Source of the DNA: Xanthobacteraceae bacterium
Lineage (GTDB): Bacteria; Pseudomonadota; Alphaproteobacteria; Rhizobiales; Xanthobacteraceae
Assembly (NCBI GenBank): GCA_022841625.1
Contig: JALHRD010000005.1
Location: 62,001-126,000 of the forward strand
Length of the DNA: 64,000 nt
Direction of reading: 5' to 3'
Shown piece after piece: positions 34,733 to 42,996 of the stretch; within the stretch, counting starts at the first letter, position 1; the number at the start of each line of letters is the position of its first letter. The notes under the pieces were generated by a model. The model had not been told where the DNA came from, ran no database searches, and saw only the letters and a program-made list of their open reading frames with translations. A program made the translations under genes and the position numbers.

Positions 34733-34860
34733 GTGTCCCGGGCGCAGCGCAGTACGAAGTAGTGCGCTGCAGACCCGGGACCCCGGTTTATTCAGAAACA
34801 AAGTAACCGGGGTCCCGGATCAGCGGTGCATCACTGCGTGCTGCACCGCGTCCGGGACAC
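34733..34860. repeat. triple-palindrome intergenic repeat, copy 1
   Basis: Three adjacent dyads: CCCGGGCGCAGCGC ... GCGCTGCAGACCCGGG, then GGGACCCCGGTT ... AACCGGGGTCCC, then CAGCGGTGCA ... CTGCACCGCG leading to TCCGGGACAC. A near-identical copy lies at 63029. It separates the cytochrome c gene from a Bug receptor gene. Confidence 0.85.
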
Positions 34861-34953
34861 GGACTTGCGAGTTGCGCGGAGCACACCACAAGACGCTCGC
34901 GGACCCCTCGGCGCGCTGCTACTCTCTGCAAAACAATCCACGGGGAGGCGCCC

Positions 34954-35943
34954 ATGAATCTGCAGCGCAGACAATTCCTGCACCTGGCGGCCGGCGCCGC
35001 TGCATCTTCGGCGGTATCGCACCGCGCCCAGGCGCAAGCTTATCCCACCCGCCCGATCACGATGATCGTGCCGTTCCCGGCGGCAGGACCGGCCGATGTC
35101 TTGGCGCGAATCCTGAGCGAGCCAATGCGGGCTTCGCTGGGCCAGCCCGTCGTCATTGAAAACATCTCCGGCGCGGCCGGCAGTATTGCCGTCGGTCGCG
35201 CAGCGCGTGCGGAACCCGATGGCTACACCGTCATTCTTGGAAATCTCGGCACCCATGTCGTCAATGGCGCGATCTACACGCTCCAATACGACCTGGTGAA
35301 AGACTTCGAGCCGATCTGCTTGCTGCCGACCAATTTTCAACTGCTCATCGCCAAGACCGGCGTCCCGGCGAAGGATCTGAGAGAACTCCTGCCATGGCTC
35401 AAGGCAAACGCGGGCAAGGTCACGGTCGGGACCGCCGGGCCCGGCGCCCCTTCGCACTTGACCGCGGTCTATTTTCAGAACGCGCTGGGCATGCAATTCC
35501 AGCTCGTGCCCTATCGCGGCACACCGCAAGTCTTGCAGGACTTGGCGGCCGGCCAGATCGATCTGGTGTTCGACCAAGCATCGAGTTCCCTGCCCTTGGT
35601 GCGCGGCGGCAAGATCAAGACCTACGGCGTTACGGCCCTGCGGCGTCTGGCATCCGCGCCCGATATTCCGACCTTGCATGAAGGCGGATTGGCGGACTTC
35701 CAGGCCTCTTACTGGTTTGGACTATGGGCGCCCAAGGTCACGCCCGCGCCGATCATCGCCCGGCTGAATGCCGCGGTGATCGCCACCTTAAACGACCCCG
35801 CCGTGGCCAAGCGGCTGACCGATCTCGGATCGGTACTGCCGGCGCCGGAGCAGCTTAAACCAGAGGCGCTTGGCGCGCTCCAGAGATCTGAGATCGAGCG
35901 CTGGTGGCCAATCATTCGCGCCGCCAATATCAAGGGCGAGTAG
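34954..35943 (+). CDS. TTT-family (Bug/TctC) solute receptor with Tat-like signal
   Basis: 329 residues. The N-terminus LQRRQFLHLAAGAAASSAV is a twin-arginine type export signal (RRxFL). The mature start YPTRPITMIVPFPAAGPADVLARIL is the TctC hallmark, and GTAGPGAPSHLTAVYFQNALG plus LVPYRGTPQVLQDLAAGQIDLVFDQ line the ligand cleft. A good GGGGAGG precedes the ATG. Another receptor follows after a double-hairpin element. It is one of eight 'standard' receptors in the window; ligand unknown. Confidence 0.93.
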   Translation: MNLQRRQFLHLAAGAAASSAVSHRAQAQAYPTRPITMIVPFPAAGPADVLARILSEPMRASLGQPVVIENISGAAGSIAVGRAARAEPDGYTVILGNLGTHVVNGAIYTLQYDLVKDFEPICLLPTNFQLLIAKTGVPAKDLRELLPWLKANAGKVTVGTAGPGAPSHLTAVYFQNALGMQFQLVPYRGTPQVLQDLAAGQIDLVFDQASSSLPLVRGGKIKTYGVTALRRLASAPDIPTLHEGGLADFQASYWFGLWAPKVTPAPIIARLNAAVIATLNDPAVAKRLTDLGSVLPAPEQLKPEALGALQRSEIERWWPIIRAANIKGE

Positions 35944-35976
35944 CCAGTGGACCGCAAGAATGACCGTACTTCCAGC

Positions 35977-36142
35977 CTAGTGTCCCGATTCCGAAGTTCG
36001 TATCATTTCGCGGCGGCCTCGTTTACGAACTTCGGAATCGAAGGACACTAGCAACTCATTGAGTCTAGTGTGGCTTTGGTTCAGAAGTCCGCTATTCGGA
36101 CTCGCCGCGAGAATGTGGCGGACTTCTGAACCGCCACACTAG
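35977..36142 (+). repeat. double-hairpin composite element, copy 3 (166 bp, best preserved)
   Basis: CTAG (35977-35980) to CTAG (36139-36142). Hairpin alpha spans 35979-36049: AGTGTCC-C-GATTCCGAAGTTCG pairs with CGAACTTCGGAATC-GAA-GGACACT. The spacer is AGCAACTCATTGAGTCT. Hairpin beta spans 36067-36140: AGTGTGGC-TTT-GGTTCAGAAGTCCGC pairs with GCGGACTTCTGAACC-GCCACACT. Loops are about 25 nt. It lies between two same-strand Bug receptor genes, 15 bp before the ATG of the second. Confidence 0.95.
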
Positions 36143-36157
36143 GTGGAAAGGACAGCA

Positions 36158-37141
36158 ATGAAGCGTCCGCGTCGATGGCCTCATCCGGCGACGCTTGCCG
36201 CCGCGCTCGCCGTTCTATTCGCGAGCTTCGCTTATCATGACGCACGCTCCCAGACCGCGCGAACCATCAAGTTTATCGTCCCGAGCGCACCGGCTGGCGT
36301 GAACGACATCATGGCTCGGTTGCTGGGAGAACAGATCGCGCGCGCGCAAAACGTGACGGTCGTGGTCGACAACCGGCCGGGCGCCGGCGAAGTGATCGGG
36401 ACCGAGGCGGCGATGCGCGCGGCACCGGATGGCAACACGCTGCTGTTCGTGGCCAATCCGTTCGTGATCAATCCAAGCCTGCGGAAAACAAATTATGATC
36501 CGATCGCGAGCTTCGAACCGATCTGCCAATTGGTAAGCGCGCCGACGCTGATCGTCGTCCATCACGCCTCGCCTTATCGCACACTGTCCGATCTGCTTGA
36601 CGACGCACGCAAGCGGCCGGGCCAGGTGACCGTCGCCAGCATCGGCCCCGGCAGTCCATTTCACCTCGGAGTTGAGGCGCTCAAGCGCGCGGCCAAGGCC
36701 GAACTGACCTTTGTCCCTTACACCGGCAACGCCCTGGCGGTAAACGCGCTGCTGGGCCAACACGTCACGGCGATGTTCGGCACCTATTCGAATGTTGCGC
36801 AACAGCTCAAAGCCGGAACGCTGCGCGCCCTCGCTGCCGGCACGCGGACCAGAAACCAGCCATTGTTAGAGCTACCGACCGTGGCCGAGCTCGGATTTAA
36901 GGATTATGAAGTCACGGCCTGGTTCGGCGTGCTCGCACCGGCAAACACGCCGAGGGACCTGACCGCGCAATTTGCGCAATGGTTCATCGCCGCAATGCAG
37001 GCGCCGGAGGTAAAGGACAAGCTGATCGCGCAGGGGCTCTATCCGGTCGGCGCGTGCGGCGCGGATTTCGGCGCGCATCTTCGCCGACAATTCGACGATT
37101 ACCGCCGCATCATTCACGAAGCCAATATCAAGGCCGAGTGA
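36158..37141 (+). CDS. TTT-family (Bug/TctC) solute receptor
   Basis: 327 residues from ATG 36158, preceded by GGAAAGGA directly after a double-hairpin element. Sec-type signal ends near SFAYHDARSQ. The mature core is RTIKFIVPSAPAGVNDIMARLL, where the usual GG before the Asp is AGVN, followed by VVVDNRPGAGEVIGTEAAMRAAPDG and TVASIGPGSPFHLGVEALKR. It is convergent with the gentisate dioxygenase gene, eleven bases away, so an aromatic acid ligand is plausible but unproven. Confidence 0.93.
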   Translation: MKRPRRWPHPATLAAALAVLFASFAYHDARSQTARTIKFIVPSAPAGVNDIMARLLGEQIARAQNVTVVVDNRPGAGEVIGTEAAMRAAPDGNTLLFVANPFVINPSLRKTNYDPIASFEPICQLVSAPTLIVVHHASPYRTLSDLLDDARKRPGQVTVASIGPGSPFHLGVEALKRAAKAELTFVPYTGNALAVNALLGQHVTAMFGTYSNVAQQLKAGTLRALAAGTRTRNQPLLELPTVAELGFKDYEVTAWFGVLAPANTPRDLTAQFAQWFIAAMQAPEVKDKLIAQGLYPVGACGADFGAHLRRQFDDYRRIIHEANIKAE

Positions 37142-37152
37142 GCCCGATAGCC

Positions 37153-38244
37153 TCACGAAGCGTTGCGCTGCCCGCGCCAAATGCCGAGCGCTTCCTGCGC
37201 CGGACGGTCGGAGATCGAGAACAACACCGACTCCTTATTGGTCTGGTGCGAATAGCGCTTCCACGGCGGCACCACGAACACGTCGTTGACGCCCCATTCC
37301 AGCACTTTGCCCTCGACCGTGGTGGTGCCACCGCCTTCGGTGCAGACGAAAATGGTGCCGTCGGTCGCGCGGTACTTCTCGCCTTTGAAGCCCTTCGGAA
37401 ACAGCGCCAGACTCGCGCCCATGGTAGGCAGCACCGGCCCGCCATTGACCGGATTGACGTAATGCACGCGGGCGCCGTGGCTCTTGTCGATCTCGCCGGC
37501 CTTCTTCAGGCGGTCGAGGATCGGCCGCGTGCGCGCATAGGTGTAATTGATCACCGGGCTGCGGTTGAGCGTGGTCGGCGCGCCATCGGGCAGCACGCCC
37601 GAGCCGTAGAACGCGAGCGAGTCGCCGTCGCCGCGGGTGGTATTCTGCATCTTGTTCTTGTCGTCAAAATAGTCAGCGAACGACGCTTCGAAAAAATTGA
37701 CTGCGGGAAAATCGAGAACGTCGAGCCATAGCATCGGCTTTTTCGATGGATTGCCGTGATCGTGCGGCGCCCAATTGGCGGTGATCACAAAATCGCCCGG
37801 TGACATGAACGATTTCTCGCCCTCGACCGCGGTATAGGCACCCTCGCCGTCGAGCACAAAACGGATTGCCGAAGAGACGTGGCGGTGGGCCGGCGCAACC
37901 TCGCCCGGCAGGATCATCTGAATGCCGGCGAACAGCGTGTTGGTGGCTTTCGACTCGCCGCGCATTGCCGGATTTTCAAGGATCAGCACCCGCCGCAGCG
38001 CCTCCTCGGCCGAAATCAGGCCGCCCGATTCCATCACCAGCGCCTTCACGTCGTCATAGTGCCACACATGTGGCGCGCAGCGCGTCACCGGCTCCTTGGT
38101 GACCACCGAACTCATCACCTTCCACAGCGGCGCCATGTCGCGCTTGGAAATGCGTTCATAAAACGCCTCGCGCATTGCATCGATATTGTGCTTGGGGCCG
38201 GGCTTGCCATTCGACTTGGACTTGGCGGCAGCGGCGGTCGGCAT
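37153..38244 (-). CDS. gentisate 1,2-dioxygenase-like bicupin
   Basis: 363 residues with two cupin domains. The first carries metal ligands in PGEVAPAHRHVSSAIRFVLDGEGAYTAVEGE followed by WAPHDHGN. The second contains GTIFVCTEGGGTTTVEGKV and DVFVVPPWKRYSHQT. Layout, length and the LWLDVLDFP segment match gentisate 1,2-dioxygenase (Fe(II), ring cleavage of gentisate to maleylpyruvate). Related salicylate or hydroxynaphthoate dioxygenases cannot be excluded. GAGGAGG precedes the ATG. A double-hairpin element lies in its upstream region. Confidence 0.88.
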   Translation of the reverse strand: MPTAAAAKSKSNGKPGPKHNIDAMREAFYERISKRDMAPLWKVMSSVVTKEPVTRCAPHVWHYDDVKALVMESGGLISAEEALRRVLILENPAMRGESKATNTLFAGIQMILPGEVAPAHRHVSSAIRFVLDGEGAYTAVEGEKSFMSPGDFVITANWAPHDHGNPSKKPMLWLDVLDFPAVNFFEASFADYFDDKNKMQNTTRGDGDSLAFYGSGVLPDGAPTTLNRSPVINYTYARTRPILDRLKKAGEIDKSHGARVHYVNPVNGGPVLPTMGASLALFPKGFKGEKYRATDGTIFVCTEGGGTTTVEGKVLEWGVNDVFVVPPWKRYSHQTNKESVLFSISDRPAQEALGIWRGQRNAS

Positions 38245-38321
38245 GGCAGCCTCCTCGGATGGGGTGATTACATCCTAACGATAGGCCAAAACCGCCAAAT
38301 AGTCCAATATGAAACTATCTC

Positions 38322-38489
38322 CTAGTGGTCCAATTCTAACATTCGCATCCCATTTCCGCGGGCGATTTTGCGAATGTTAGAATCAAAGGACCACTAGCAA
38401 GTATAGGCCGCTAGTGGAGTTTTGGATTTGACATTCGCATCGCGTGCTTGCTGCCAGGTGGGTAGCGAATGTCAAATCCACTCCACTGG
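38322..38489 (+). repeat. double-hairpin composite element, class 3 copy (168 bp)
   Basis: Hairpin alpha: AGTGGTCC-A-ATTCTAACATTCGCA pairs with TGCGAATGTTAGAAT-CAAA-GGACCACT. The spacer contains AGCAAGTATAGGCCGCT. Hairpin beta: AGTGGAGT-TTT-GGATTTGACATTCGC pairs with GCGAATGTCAAATCC-ACTCCACT. Stem sequences are entirely different from copies 1-3, but helix lengths, the alpha asymmetric loop and the beta TTT bulge are the same. It fills most of the 342-bp gap between divergent gentisate dioxygenase and hydrolase genes. Confidence 0.92.
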
Positions 38490-38586
38490 GACGTCGGTTT
38501 TCGGCGGCTCCATTACGCAGTGCAATTGGCGAGCGCGGGCGGTGTGTTAGGCTTCCTACGCTCGCCCGGACAAAACGGAGCGCCCC

Positions 38587-39378
38587 ATGGCCGAACCGAA
38601 GACCACGACCATCGCCGTGCGCGACTGCAATATTCGGCTCATGCGCGGCGGTTCCGGGCCGCCGCTCCTGTTCCTGCACGGTTCGAGCGGCGCCGGCGCC
38701 TGGCTGCCATTCATGCAGGCGCTCGCCGGCCGGTTCGATGTGATTGTTCCAGAGCATCCCGGCTTTGGCGCGTCCGATACGCCGGACTGGCTCGATACCA
38801 TCCACGATGCCGCCTATTTCTATCTCGACTTTCTCACCCAGCTCGAACTCGAACGCGTCCATCTGGTCGGCGTCTCACTGGGCGGCTGGCTTGCTGCCGA
38901 ATTGGCGGTGCGCGACACCCGCCGGCTCGCGTCCCTGACACTGGTCGACGCCGCCGGCATTTATGTTCCCGGCGTTGCGCAGATCGATACTTTCTTACGC
39001 AGCGACCAGCAGCGCATCCGCGATTTCTTCTACGACCAGACGCGCGCCGACGAGATGATTGCGCGGCTGCTGCGGCCGGAACTTGAAGACATCACCATGA
39101 AAAATCGGATCGCCACCGCCAAGCTCGCCTGGCAACCGCGCGCCCATGACCCCCATCTGCACAAATGGCTGCACCGGATCGATGTGCCCACATTGATCCT
39201 ATGGGGTGCCAATGACCGGCTGTTCCCGGTAGAATATGCTTACGCCTATCAGCAACTGATCCCGGGCGCGAAAGCGGTCATCATCCCGGAATGCGGACAC
39301 ATCCCGCAGGTCGAAAAGTCCGCCGTGTTCGTCTCGGAGCTGACCGGTTTCATCGACGGCATGCGGATTGCCGCCTGA
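38587..39378 (+). CDS. alpha/beta hydrolase
   Basis: 263 residues with the alpha/beta-hydrolase core: oxyanion region LLFLHGSSGAGAW, nucleophile elbow LVGVSLGGWLAAELA (Ser in GxSxG), acid region TLILWGANDRLFPVEYA and catalytic His in IPECGHIPQVEKS. The arrangement resembles meta-cleavage product (C-C bond) hydrolases and dienelactone-type esterases. It is followed by a flavin-dependent monooxygenase gene starting 10 bases after its stop, so the two are probably co-transcribed in one degradative step sequence. Substrate unknown. Confidence 0.9.
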   Translation: MAEPKTTTIAVRDCNIRLMRGGSGPPLLFLHGSSGAGAWLPFMQALAGRFDVIVPEHPGFGASDTPDWLDTIHDAAYFYLDFLTQLELERVHLVGVSLGGWLAAELAVRDTRRLASLTLVDAAGIYVPGVAQIDTFLRSDQQRIRDFFYDQTRADEMIARLLRPELEDITMKNRIATAKLAWQPRAHDPHLHKWLHRIDVPTLILWGANDRLFPVEYAYAYQQLIPGAKAVIIPECGHIPQVEKSAVFVSELTGFIDGMRIAA

Positions 39379-39388
39379 GGATCGCAAG

Positions 39389-40552
39389 ATGAAATTCTTC
39401 AACTTCCATCTCATGCCCTATCGCCATGCCGATCTCGACGCGATCGATCAGAACGGCTCCGCCTGGGTGACCTTTTCCAACCGCCATTACGATCCGCAAA
39501 AAGGCGCGGAGCTTTATCACGAATATCTCGACCAGATGGAATTGGCCGACCGGCTCGGCTTCGACGGCGTATGCCTCAATGAGCATCATCAGACCGCCTA
39601 TGGGATGATGCCGATCCCGGGGGTGCTGGCCGGCGCGCTGGCGCGCAGCCTCAAGCGGGCGCGGCTTGCAATCCTTGGCCGCGCGCTGCCCTTGCTCAAC
39701 AATCCGCTGATGGTGGCCGAAGAATACGCCATGCTCGACAACCTGATGCGCGGCCGCTTCACCGCCGGTTTCGTGCGCGGCATCGGTGCCGAATATCATG
39801 CCATGGGCATCAATCCGGTGACCTCGCAGGAGCGCTACGCGGAAGCCCACGACCTGATCGTGCGCGCCTGGACCGAGCCAGGTCCGTTTACCTATGAGGG
39901 CAAGCATTATCACTTCAATTACGTGAACCCGTGGCCGCGGCCTTACCAAACCCCGCATCCGCCGATCTGGATTCCCTCGCAAGGCTCATCCAGCACAATC
40001 CGTTGGGCGGCGCAGAAGCGCTACACCTATGCGCAGACGCTATCCCCGATCGCGGTGGTGGCGCGGTTCTTCCAGATGTATCGCGACGAGGCGGAGAAGG
40101 CGGGCTATATGGCGACACCCGATCAACTCGCCTGGTCGAACACAATCTATGTTGCTGAAACCGACGCACAGGCGATGCGCGAGGCCAAGCCGCACCTCGA
40201 AGCGCTGGTCAATCGCTTCCTCAAAATGCCGGTCGAAATGCTGCTGCCGCCCGGCTACAGCAATATCGAATCGATGAAGCGCGTGCGCGCCGCCAAAGTC
40301 ACCGGCAAGATTTCGTCGATCGAAGACTTGAACCAGACCGGCGTGGTCATCGTCGGCAGTCCCAATACCGTGCGCGAGAAGCTCGCCGAATATCAAGACC
40401 TCGCGGGCTTCAACACGTCGCTGACCAAGACCCAATTTGGGACGCTGCCCGACGACATGACCCGCGCCAATATGACCGCGATCGCCGAGGAGATTTTGCC
40501 GCACTTCCGCAACCGGCTGCCACAAGGCAAGCAGCCGGCGGCGGCGGAGTGA
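39389..40552 (+). CDS. LLM-class (bacterial luciferase-like) flavin-dependent oxidoreductase
   Basis: 387 residues from MKFFNFHLMPYRH (39389), ten bases after the hydrolase stop, with GAGGA just upstream. Luciferase-like TIM-barrel features: DRLGFDGVCLNEHHQTAYG (the EHH motif), AILGRALPLLNNPLMVAEEYAMLDNLMRGRF, GFVRGIGAEYH and HPPIWIPSQGSSSTI. Enzymes of this class use FMNH2 from a separate reductase; an NADPH-FMN reductase gene lies 2 kb away (42370). It may oxygenate the compound later cleaved by the hydrolase. Confidence 0.92.
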   Translation: MKFFNFHLMPYRHADLDAIDQNGSAWVTFSNRHYDPQKGAELYHEYLDQMELADRLGFDGVCLNEHHQTAYGMMPIPGVLAGALARSLKRARLAILGRALPLLNNPLMVAEEYAMLDNLMRGRFTAGFVRGIGAEYHAMGINPVTSQERYAEAHDLIVRAWTEPGPFTYEGKHYHFNYVNPWPRPYQTPHPPIWIPSQGSSSTIRWAAQKRYTYAQTLSPIAVVARFFQMYRDEAEKAGYMATPDQLAWSNTIYVAETDAQAMREAKPHLEALVNRFLKMPVEMLLPPGYSNIESMKRVRAAKVTGKISSIEDLNQTGVVIVGSPNTVREKLAEYQDLAGFNTSLTKTQFGTLPDDMTRANMTAIAEEILPHFRNRLPQGKQPAAAE

Positions 40553-40556
40553 GGTG

Positions 40557-40606
40557 TTCCCCGGGTCTGCACCGCGTCATTTCATGCTGCGGTGCTCCCG
40601 GGACAC
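40557..40606. repeat. short hairpin repeat upstream of Bug receptor
   Basis: CCCGGGTCTGCACCGC ... GCGGTGCTCCCGGGACAC forms a single dyad in the gap between the LLM and Bug genes. It looks like a deleted form of the triple-palindrome repeat at 34733 and 63029 (same CCCGGG, GCACCGC and GGGACAC blocks). It could attenuate read-through between the two genes. Confidence 0.6.
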
Positions 40607-40624
40607 GAGCAAGGAGCGACTTCA

Positions 40625-41599
40625 ATGACACTGCCACGCCGTAAATTCCTGCGTCTCGCCAGCGTTGCCGCCGCGCTCCCTGCCCTCTCGCGCGCCGCGA
40701 TAGCGCAGAGCTACCCGACCCGGCCGGTGCGCTGGATCGTGCCCTATCCAGCCGGCGGCGCGACCGATCTCGTTGCACGGCTGATGGGACAATGGTTGAC
40801 CGAACGGCTCGGCCAGCCGGTCATCATCGACAACCGGCCAGGCGGCGGCACCAATATCGGCACCCAGGCGGCGGTAAGTTCGCCGGCAGATGGGTACACG
40901 CTGCTGTTCACCGCCTCGACCCACACCATCAATGTGTCGCTGCAGACCTTGCCGTTCAATTTCCTGCGCGACATCACCATGGTTTCGGGGCTGGCGGAAC
41001 TGCCGCTGGTGTTGGCGGTCGGGCCGAAAGTTCCGGTCAAGACGCTCGCCGAATTCGTTGGCTATGCGAAAACCAATCCCGGCAAGATCAATGTCGCATC
41101 GTTCGGCTCCGCGACCATCAGCCATTTGGCAATCGAGTTTTTCAAGGCGACTGTCGGCATCGACATGGTGCATGTACCGTATCGTGGCGGCGCGCAGATC
41201 ATGGCCGATCTGATTTCCGGGCAAATTCAGGCCGCGATCGACTCGCTGCCAAGCGCGCTGCCGCATATCAGGAGCGGCGCCATTCGCGGGCTCGCGCTGA
41301 TGTCGCCGGCGCGATCACCGGTGCTGCCGGATCTGCCGGCGGCGAACGAGATCGTTCCAGGATTGGAAGTGCAGACCTTCTCCGGCATCGGCGCGCCAAG
41401 CGGCACCCCAGCCGCGATCGTCGAACGGCTCAATCGCGAGATCAATGCCGGGCTCGCCGATGCCACGATCAGGGCCCGCTTCGCCGACGTCGGAGCAACG
41501 CCCGCCATTGTCACCGCGTCCGCGGCCAATGCTTTTGTGAAAGCCCAGACCGAAAAATGGGCCAAGGTGATCAAGACCGCCGGCATCAAAGCCGAATAG
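40625..41599 (+). CDS. TTT-family (Bug/TctC) solute receptor with Tat-like signal
   Basis: 324 residues from ATG 40625 with AAGGAG upstream. The N-terminus LPRRKFLRLASVAAALPAL is a Tat-type signal. The mature core is YPTRPVRWIVPYPAGGATDLVARL, with VIIDNRPGGGTNIGTQAAVSSPADG next. It lies downstream of the LLM monooxygenase gene and ends exactly where the convergent SDR gene ends, with no gap. Its ligand is probably the substrate of the hydrolase/monooxygenase pair. Confidence 0.93.
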   Translation: MTLPRRKFLRLASVAAALPALSRAAIAQSYPTRPVRWIVPYPAGGATDLVARLMGQWLTERLGQPVIIDNRPGGGTNIGTQAAVSSPADGYTLLFTASTHTINVSLQTLPFNFLRDITMVSGLAELPLVLAVGPKVPVKTLAEFVGYAKTNPGKINVASFGSATISHLAIEFFKATVGIDMVHVPYRGGAQIMADLISGQIQAAIDSLPSALPHIRSGAIRGLALMSPARSPVLPDLPAANEIVPGLEVQTFSGIGAPSGTPAAIVERLNREINAGLADATIRARFADVGATPAIVTASAANAFVKAQTEKWAKVIKTAGIKAE

Positions 41600-42367
41600 T
41601 CAGGTATTCACCGCGCCGCCATCGACCGCGATGATCTGGCCGGTGACGAAATCGCTGTCGGCCGACGCCAGAAACACCAGCGCGCCCAGAATATCCTGCG
41701 GATAGCCGTCGCGTTTGATCGCGCGGCGCTGGACGGCGTTCTCGCGTGAACTTTCCACATGGCCGGGATTGTTTTCGACCACGCTGTCGGACAGCGTGAA
41801 GCCGGGCGCAAGCGTATTCACGCAAATGCCGGAGCCGCCGACCGCGCGCGACAGCGAGCGCGTAAACGCAACGACCGCGCCCTTCGAGGTCGTGTAGTGC
41901 AGCATCTGCGGCATGCCGCGGAACACCGAACCGGAGCCGATATTGATGATCTTGCCGTAACCTTTCGAGCGCATATGCGGCACCACATGCTTGGCCAACA
42001 GGAACGGCCCACGCACATTCACCGCCATCACCTTGTCCCATAGCGCAACATCGATGTCGGTGAATTCGGTTTCATCAAGCCGTGAATAAAGCGCGGCATT
42101 GTTGACCAGGATATCGACCTTACCAAACCGCTCGATGGTTTTGGCAACCAGCGCCTTGACCTGGGCCTCGTCGCCGACATCGCACACCATGCTGGCGGTG
42201 GCGTTGCGGCCATGCTTGCCGGCAAGCTCCTCCGCCAGTGCTTGGCCGTCCGCGATATCCGCGATCATCACGGCAGCGCCTTCGGCCGCGAGCGCGGCCG
42301 CATAGTGCCGCCCGATACCGCGGGCGCCGCCGGTGACGATAGCGCTACGCCCGGCGAGCCGCGCCAT
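41600..42367 (-). CDS. short-chain dehydrogenase/reductase
   Basis: 255 residues of the classical SDR type. The cofactor loop is VTGGARGIGRHYA, with a dinucleotide-specificity Asp in MIADIADG (NAD-preferring), NNAALYS (NNA motif), active-site Ser in IINIGSGSVFRG and YTTSK (YxxxK). It is the last gene of a minus-strand operon after FAH hydrolase, Bug receptor and FMN reductase. The likely role is oxidation or reduction of a hydroxy or keto group in that pathway. Confidence 0.92.
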   Translation of the reverse strand: MARLAGRSAIVTGGARGIGRHYAAALAAEGAAVMIADIADGQALAEELAGKHGRNATASMVCDVGDEAQVKALVAKTIERFGKVDILVNNAALYSRLDETEFTDIDVALWDKVMAVNVRGPFLLAKHVVPHMRSKGYGKIINIGSGSVFRGMPQMLHYTTSKGAVVAFTRSLSRAVGGSGICVNTLAPGFTLSDSVVENNPGHVESSRENAVQRRAIKRDGYPQDILGALVFLASADSDFVTGQIIAVDGGAVNT

Positions 42368-42369
42368 GA

Positions 42370-42936
42370 TTAGCTCTTGCCGGTCTGCTTGCGCACAAAC
42401 GGCGCGAACGCTTCGAGCTGCAGCTTGACCATGTCCTTGGTCGCCTGATCGGTGAGCTCAAGCGACCCCTCGGCAAATTTCTTGGCCGAGAAATTGACGA
42501 ACACTTCCGGCCGGATCAGCATCACCGCTTCGACCGAAGTCAGGCACTGGCGCAAATGATACTGCATGCGCGCGCCACCCAGAAGCCCGCCGGCGCAGGA
42601 TTGGATCGCGACCGGCTTGCCCTTGAAGGGATCGTCCTTCAAACGCGACGTCCAGTCGATGGCGTTCTTGAGACCACCGGGAATGGTCCAGTTATATTCC
42701 GGCGATACGATGATGACGCCGTCAGCAGCGCGGATCGCTTCCGCCCACCCGGTCACCGCCGCCGGCATGCCGGCATTCTGCACATCGGTATTGTAAATCG
42801 GAATATCGGCCCATGACGGCGCCGGTGTAATTTTCATGCCGGCTGGCGCCAGCGCCGGCAACGCCCGCACCAGCGCGGCATTGAACGAGGCTTTGCGCAG
42901 CGAACCGCAGATCGTCACGACACTCAAATCAGCCAT
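42370..42936 (-). CDS. NADPH-dependent FMN reductase
   Basis: 188 residues with the flavodoxin-like FMN-binding pattern: TICGSLRKASFNAALVRAL (GSxRxxSxN), VSPEYNWTIPGGLKNAIDW (the SPEYN signature) and CAGGLLGGARMQ. Such enzymes reduce FMN or quinones. It may supply FMNH2 to the luciferase-like monooxygenase encoded nearby. GGGGAG precedes the ATG. Two bases separate it from the SDR gene. Confidence 0.92.
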   Translation of the reverse strand: MADLSVVTICGSLRKASFNAALVRALPALAPAGMKITPAPSWADIPIYNTDVQNAGMPAAVTGWAEAIRAADGVIIVSPEYNWTIPGGLKNAIDWTSRLKDDPFKGKPVAIQSCAGGLLGGARMQYHLRQCLTSVEAVMLIRPEVFVNFSAKKFAEGSLELTDQATKDMVKLQLEAFAPFVRKQTGKS

Positions 42937-42996
42937 TAAACTCCCCTTTTTCCAAGCAACCGACGACCAGCTTGTCCGGCCGTCGTGTTTGCAAAT

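Noticed and set aside
35977-36142. Simple Rho-independent terminator after the Bug gene
   Set aside because: There is no T tract, two hairpins occur in fixed order, and related copies lie between divergent genes where no terminator is needed.
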